A stretch of 64,000 nt of DNA, from positions 62,189 through 126,188 of the forward strand of contig OW568898.1 in assembly GCA_938743325.2 (NCBI GenBank). The letters run 5' to 3'. This stretch comes from Pycnococcus provasolii. Its lineage: Eukaryota > Chlorophyta > Pseudoscourfieldiophyceae > Pseudoscourfieldiales > Pycnococcaceae. The notes under the pieces were generated by a model. The model worked only from the letters and a program-made list of their open reading frames with translations. It had not been told where the DNA came from and ran no database searches. This document shows positions 62,409-64,000 of this stretch, piece after piece. Numbering within the stretch: the first letter of the stretch is position 1; every line of letters begins with the position of its first letter. A program made the translations under genes and the position numbers.

Positions 62409-63575
62409 ATGGCGTCTCCCACAACCAATAAGGTCCCGAACGCGTTCTCTCGCCTCATGGAAGCCAGCAAGTCCTCGAAGAAGAAGTCTGTGAAGTCGTC
62501 CTCGTCGAAGGCATCGGCATCGGCATCGAAGAAGGAGTCAAATGTGTCCATAGTGGGTGTTTCTTCTGATGTCCTTGACTGCATCAATCATGAAACTATG
62601 TCCCCCCAGGCTCAGGGCCAGGCTCAGGCGCATTCTTCCTGCGGCAGTGAAGTGAACAAGCTCGTTGCTCTCGCAAGGCAGAGACACGCGTCTGTGGTGA
62701 AAATGTGTGATCACGAGAAAGCGTCTCTGATGTCTACGCATCCGCAGTACGCCTTCTACCCGCCGCTCGCGGAACTCATCATGGAACCGTCGTGGCGAGA
62801 CGCGCTCGCGAACGAAGTCACGAAGCCGTACTTCCAAAAGACGCTCCAAGATATGCTCGCGCAGGAAACAAAAGCCAAGAAAACAATCTATCCACAGCCT
62901 TGCGACACTTTCAGAGCACTCAACGCCACGCCGCTGTCAGCCGTCAAGGCGGTCATACTAGGACAGGACCCGTACCACGGACCTAAGCAGGCGATGGGAC
63001 TCTGCTTCAGCGTGCCGAACGGCGTCGCCATACCGCCATCGCTGCTGAACATGTACAAGGAAATGGAAAGCGACCTAGGCGCGAAAAGACCCACGCACGG
63101 AAACCTCGAACGGTGGGCCGCGCAAGGCGTGCTCCTGCTTAACACCGTGCTAAGCGTGCGAGCGAGTGAGGCGAACAGCCACCAGAAACGTGGATGGGAA
63201 ATATTCACAGACGCGTGCATTCGACGCGTGTGCACATATCAGCCGGAGGAGAACAGAAACGACGACGACGACGACGACGACGTCGAACCGTCAGCGAAGC
63301 GCGCAAAGGTGGACGACGACGACGACGAGTCGTCGAAGCTGATGACCAACGCGGTGGTGTTCCTCCTCTGGGGCAGATGCGCGCAAGAAAAGGAACGGCT
63401 CGTTACCGCCGCACGCAGCGACGGACAGGTGAAACGCACGCTGTACGTACTAAAGGCGCCGCATCCGAGTGGACTGAGCGCGCATCGCGGCTTCTTCGGA
63501 TGCAAGCACTTCTCCCAGGCGAACGCGCTGTTGGCGAAACATGGCGAGAGCGCCATCGCGTGGGGCGACTTGTGA
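62409..63575 (+). CDS. UNG: Uracil-DNA glycosylase, family 1
   Basis: 388 residues from the ATG at 62409, intronless. The catalytic core runs from about residue 115. It has AVILGQDPYHGPKQAMGLCF with catalytic Asp187, GVLLLNTVLSVR, VVFLLWGRCAQ and APHPSGLSAHRGFFGCKHFS with His352 in the DNA-intercalation/minor-groove loop. The enzyme excises uracil from DNA to start base-excision repair. The N-terminal 100 residues are Ser/Lys-rich, with NAFSRLM near the start, and could carry nuclear targeting and partner-binding signals. An acidic insert of about 30 residues (DDDDDDDVEPSAKRAKVDDD), containing a KRAKV nuclear-localisation-like core, interrupts the fold between IRRVC and NAVVFLLWG, where most family members have a short loop. 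Confidence 0.95.
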   Translation: MASPTTNKVPNAFSRLMEASKSSKKKSVKSSSSKASASASKKESNVSIVGVSSDVLDCINHETMSPQAQGQAQAHSSCGSEVNKLVALARQRHASVVKMCDHEKASLMSTHPQYAFYPPLAELIMEPSWRDALANEVTKPYFQKTLQDMLAQETKAKKTIYPQPCDTFRALNATPLSAVKAVILGQDPYHGPKQAMGLCFSVPNGVAIPPSLLNMYKEMESDLGAKRPTHGNLERWAAQGVLLLNTVLSVRASEANSHQKRGWEIFTDACIRRVCTYQPEENRNDDDDDDDVEPSAKRAKVDDDDDESSKLMTNAVVFLLWGRCAQEKERLVTAARSDGQVKRTLYVLKAPHPSGLSAHRGFFGCKHFSQANALLAKHGESAIAWGDL

Positions 63576-63776
63576 AGGAATATTTTGTTGTACTGTTACA
63601 AACCAAAGATCGTCTCGTTCAGCAACCGTTTCGCATTCACCACTCAGCCAATTTCAGCGGCGCGATTCAGCAGCGCACATGTGTATGTGCATGGCGGCGC
63701 TGGTGATGTTTCGCAGATTCTAGCAGGGCGCAATCTAGGTAATATCAGGAGCCATTCTGATTGGCAATTACTCCAG
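63576..63776. other. Convergent intergenic region
   Basis: Short stretch between two convergent genes. No feature seen. Confidence 0.5.
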
Positions 63777-64000
63777 TCATCTTCGATCATTCATACATCT
63801 CCTCTTCGCCTGATCAGCGTAGTCGGCAATGTCTTCGAAAAACCTCGCCACCTGGCGCTTGCGGTCGGACGGAAGGCGCGATGCTTTCTGCACTTGGATT
63901 TCCAGAGCTTGCATGAAGCATCGCGAGAATTCACTCGCGCCCATATCCGCGCTCGCCAGCAAAAAGTTCTCAGCCACAGCATGTCGCAGACCCTCATCCG
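63777..64000 (-). CDS. C-terminal fragment of an unidentified gene (5' end outside window)
   Basis: The frame is open from the window edge to a TGA at 63777, giving at least 72 residues. Read from the edge it begins DEGLRHAVAENFLLASADMG and ends ADQAKRRCMNDRR. The segment is helical and charged (RKRQVARFFEDIADYADQAK). It is too short to identify. Confidence 0.5.
   Translation of the reverse strand, partial: DEGLRHAVAENFLLASADMGASEFSRCFMQALEIQVQKASRLPSDRKRQVARFFEDIADYADQAKRRCMNDRR

Overview
This window is nuclear DNA from a GC-rich, intron-poor eukaryotic microalga. My best guess is a prasinophyte-grade green alga. The evidence is a plastid-type aspartate oxidase, a cysteine-synthase/decarboxylase fusion of the kind linked to taurine synthesis in marine microalgae, extensin-like SPPPP and RRxLL-bearing secreted proteins, tubulin polyglutamylation enzymes, and TGTAA motifs just after several stop codons (about 15038, 22160, 60889; also on the minus strand at 15097 and 30200). 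The TTAGGG-type interstitial telomeric repeats do not settle the lineage. I see no rRNA, tRNA or CRISPR array.

Layout. 1-15.0 kb: one giant intronless secreted LamG/SUEL-lectin/PA14/filamin-like/Kelch protein, 5' end missing. 15.1-15.7 kb: a small ankyrin protein, then a 38-bp tandem repeat. 16.5-22.1 kb: a TTLL polyglutamylase followed by a CCP5-type deglutamylase, a writer/eraser pair. 22.3-31.2 kb: a proline-rich unknown, a 61-bp satellite, a coiled-coil protein with a probable intron, a Frizzled-CRD-like membrane protein, an unknown mitochondrial protein and an mL45/Tim44-like protein. 31.3-34.7 kb: an accessory patch with telomeric repeats, a retroelement remnant and a broken Mutator-like element. 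34.7-37.3 kb: a GT2/GT-C glycosyltransferase fusion. 37.5-42.3 kb: a two-exon myosin with about 14 IQ-like repeats. 42.9-44.9 kb: a TRAIP-like RING protein. 46.1-52.8 kb: aspartate oxidase (NAD synthesis) and the CS/decarboxylase fusion. 53.0-55.6 kb: an AT-hook protein and a gene-poor stretch. 55.6-60.8 kb: a PH/cNMP-binding/pseudokinase protein. 61-64 kb: a broken 2OG oxygenase, uracil-DNA glycosylase and a gene fragment at the window edge.

Functional links. The TTLL and CCP5 genes act on the same tubulin or other protein glutamate side chains in opposite directions. Most other neighbours look functionally unrelated, as expected in a compact eukaryotic genome. The strongest second-look items are the pseudokinase with its thrice-repeated helix motif, the duplicated SEA-like domain with proline/threonine insertions beside RRxLL, the fused sulfur-amino-acid enzyme, the long-necked myosin, and the oxygenase carrying one in-frame TAG plus one homopolymer frameshift.
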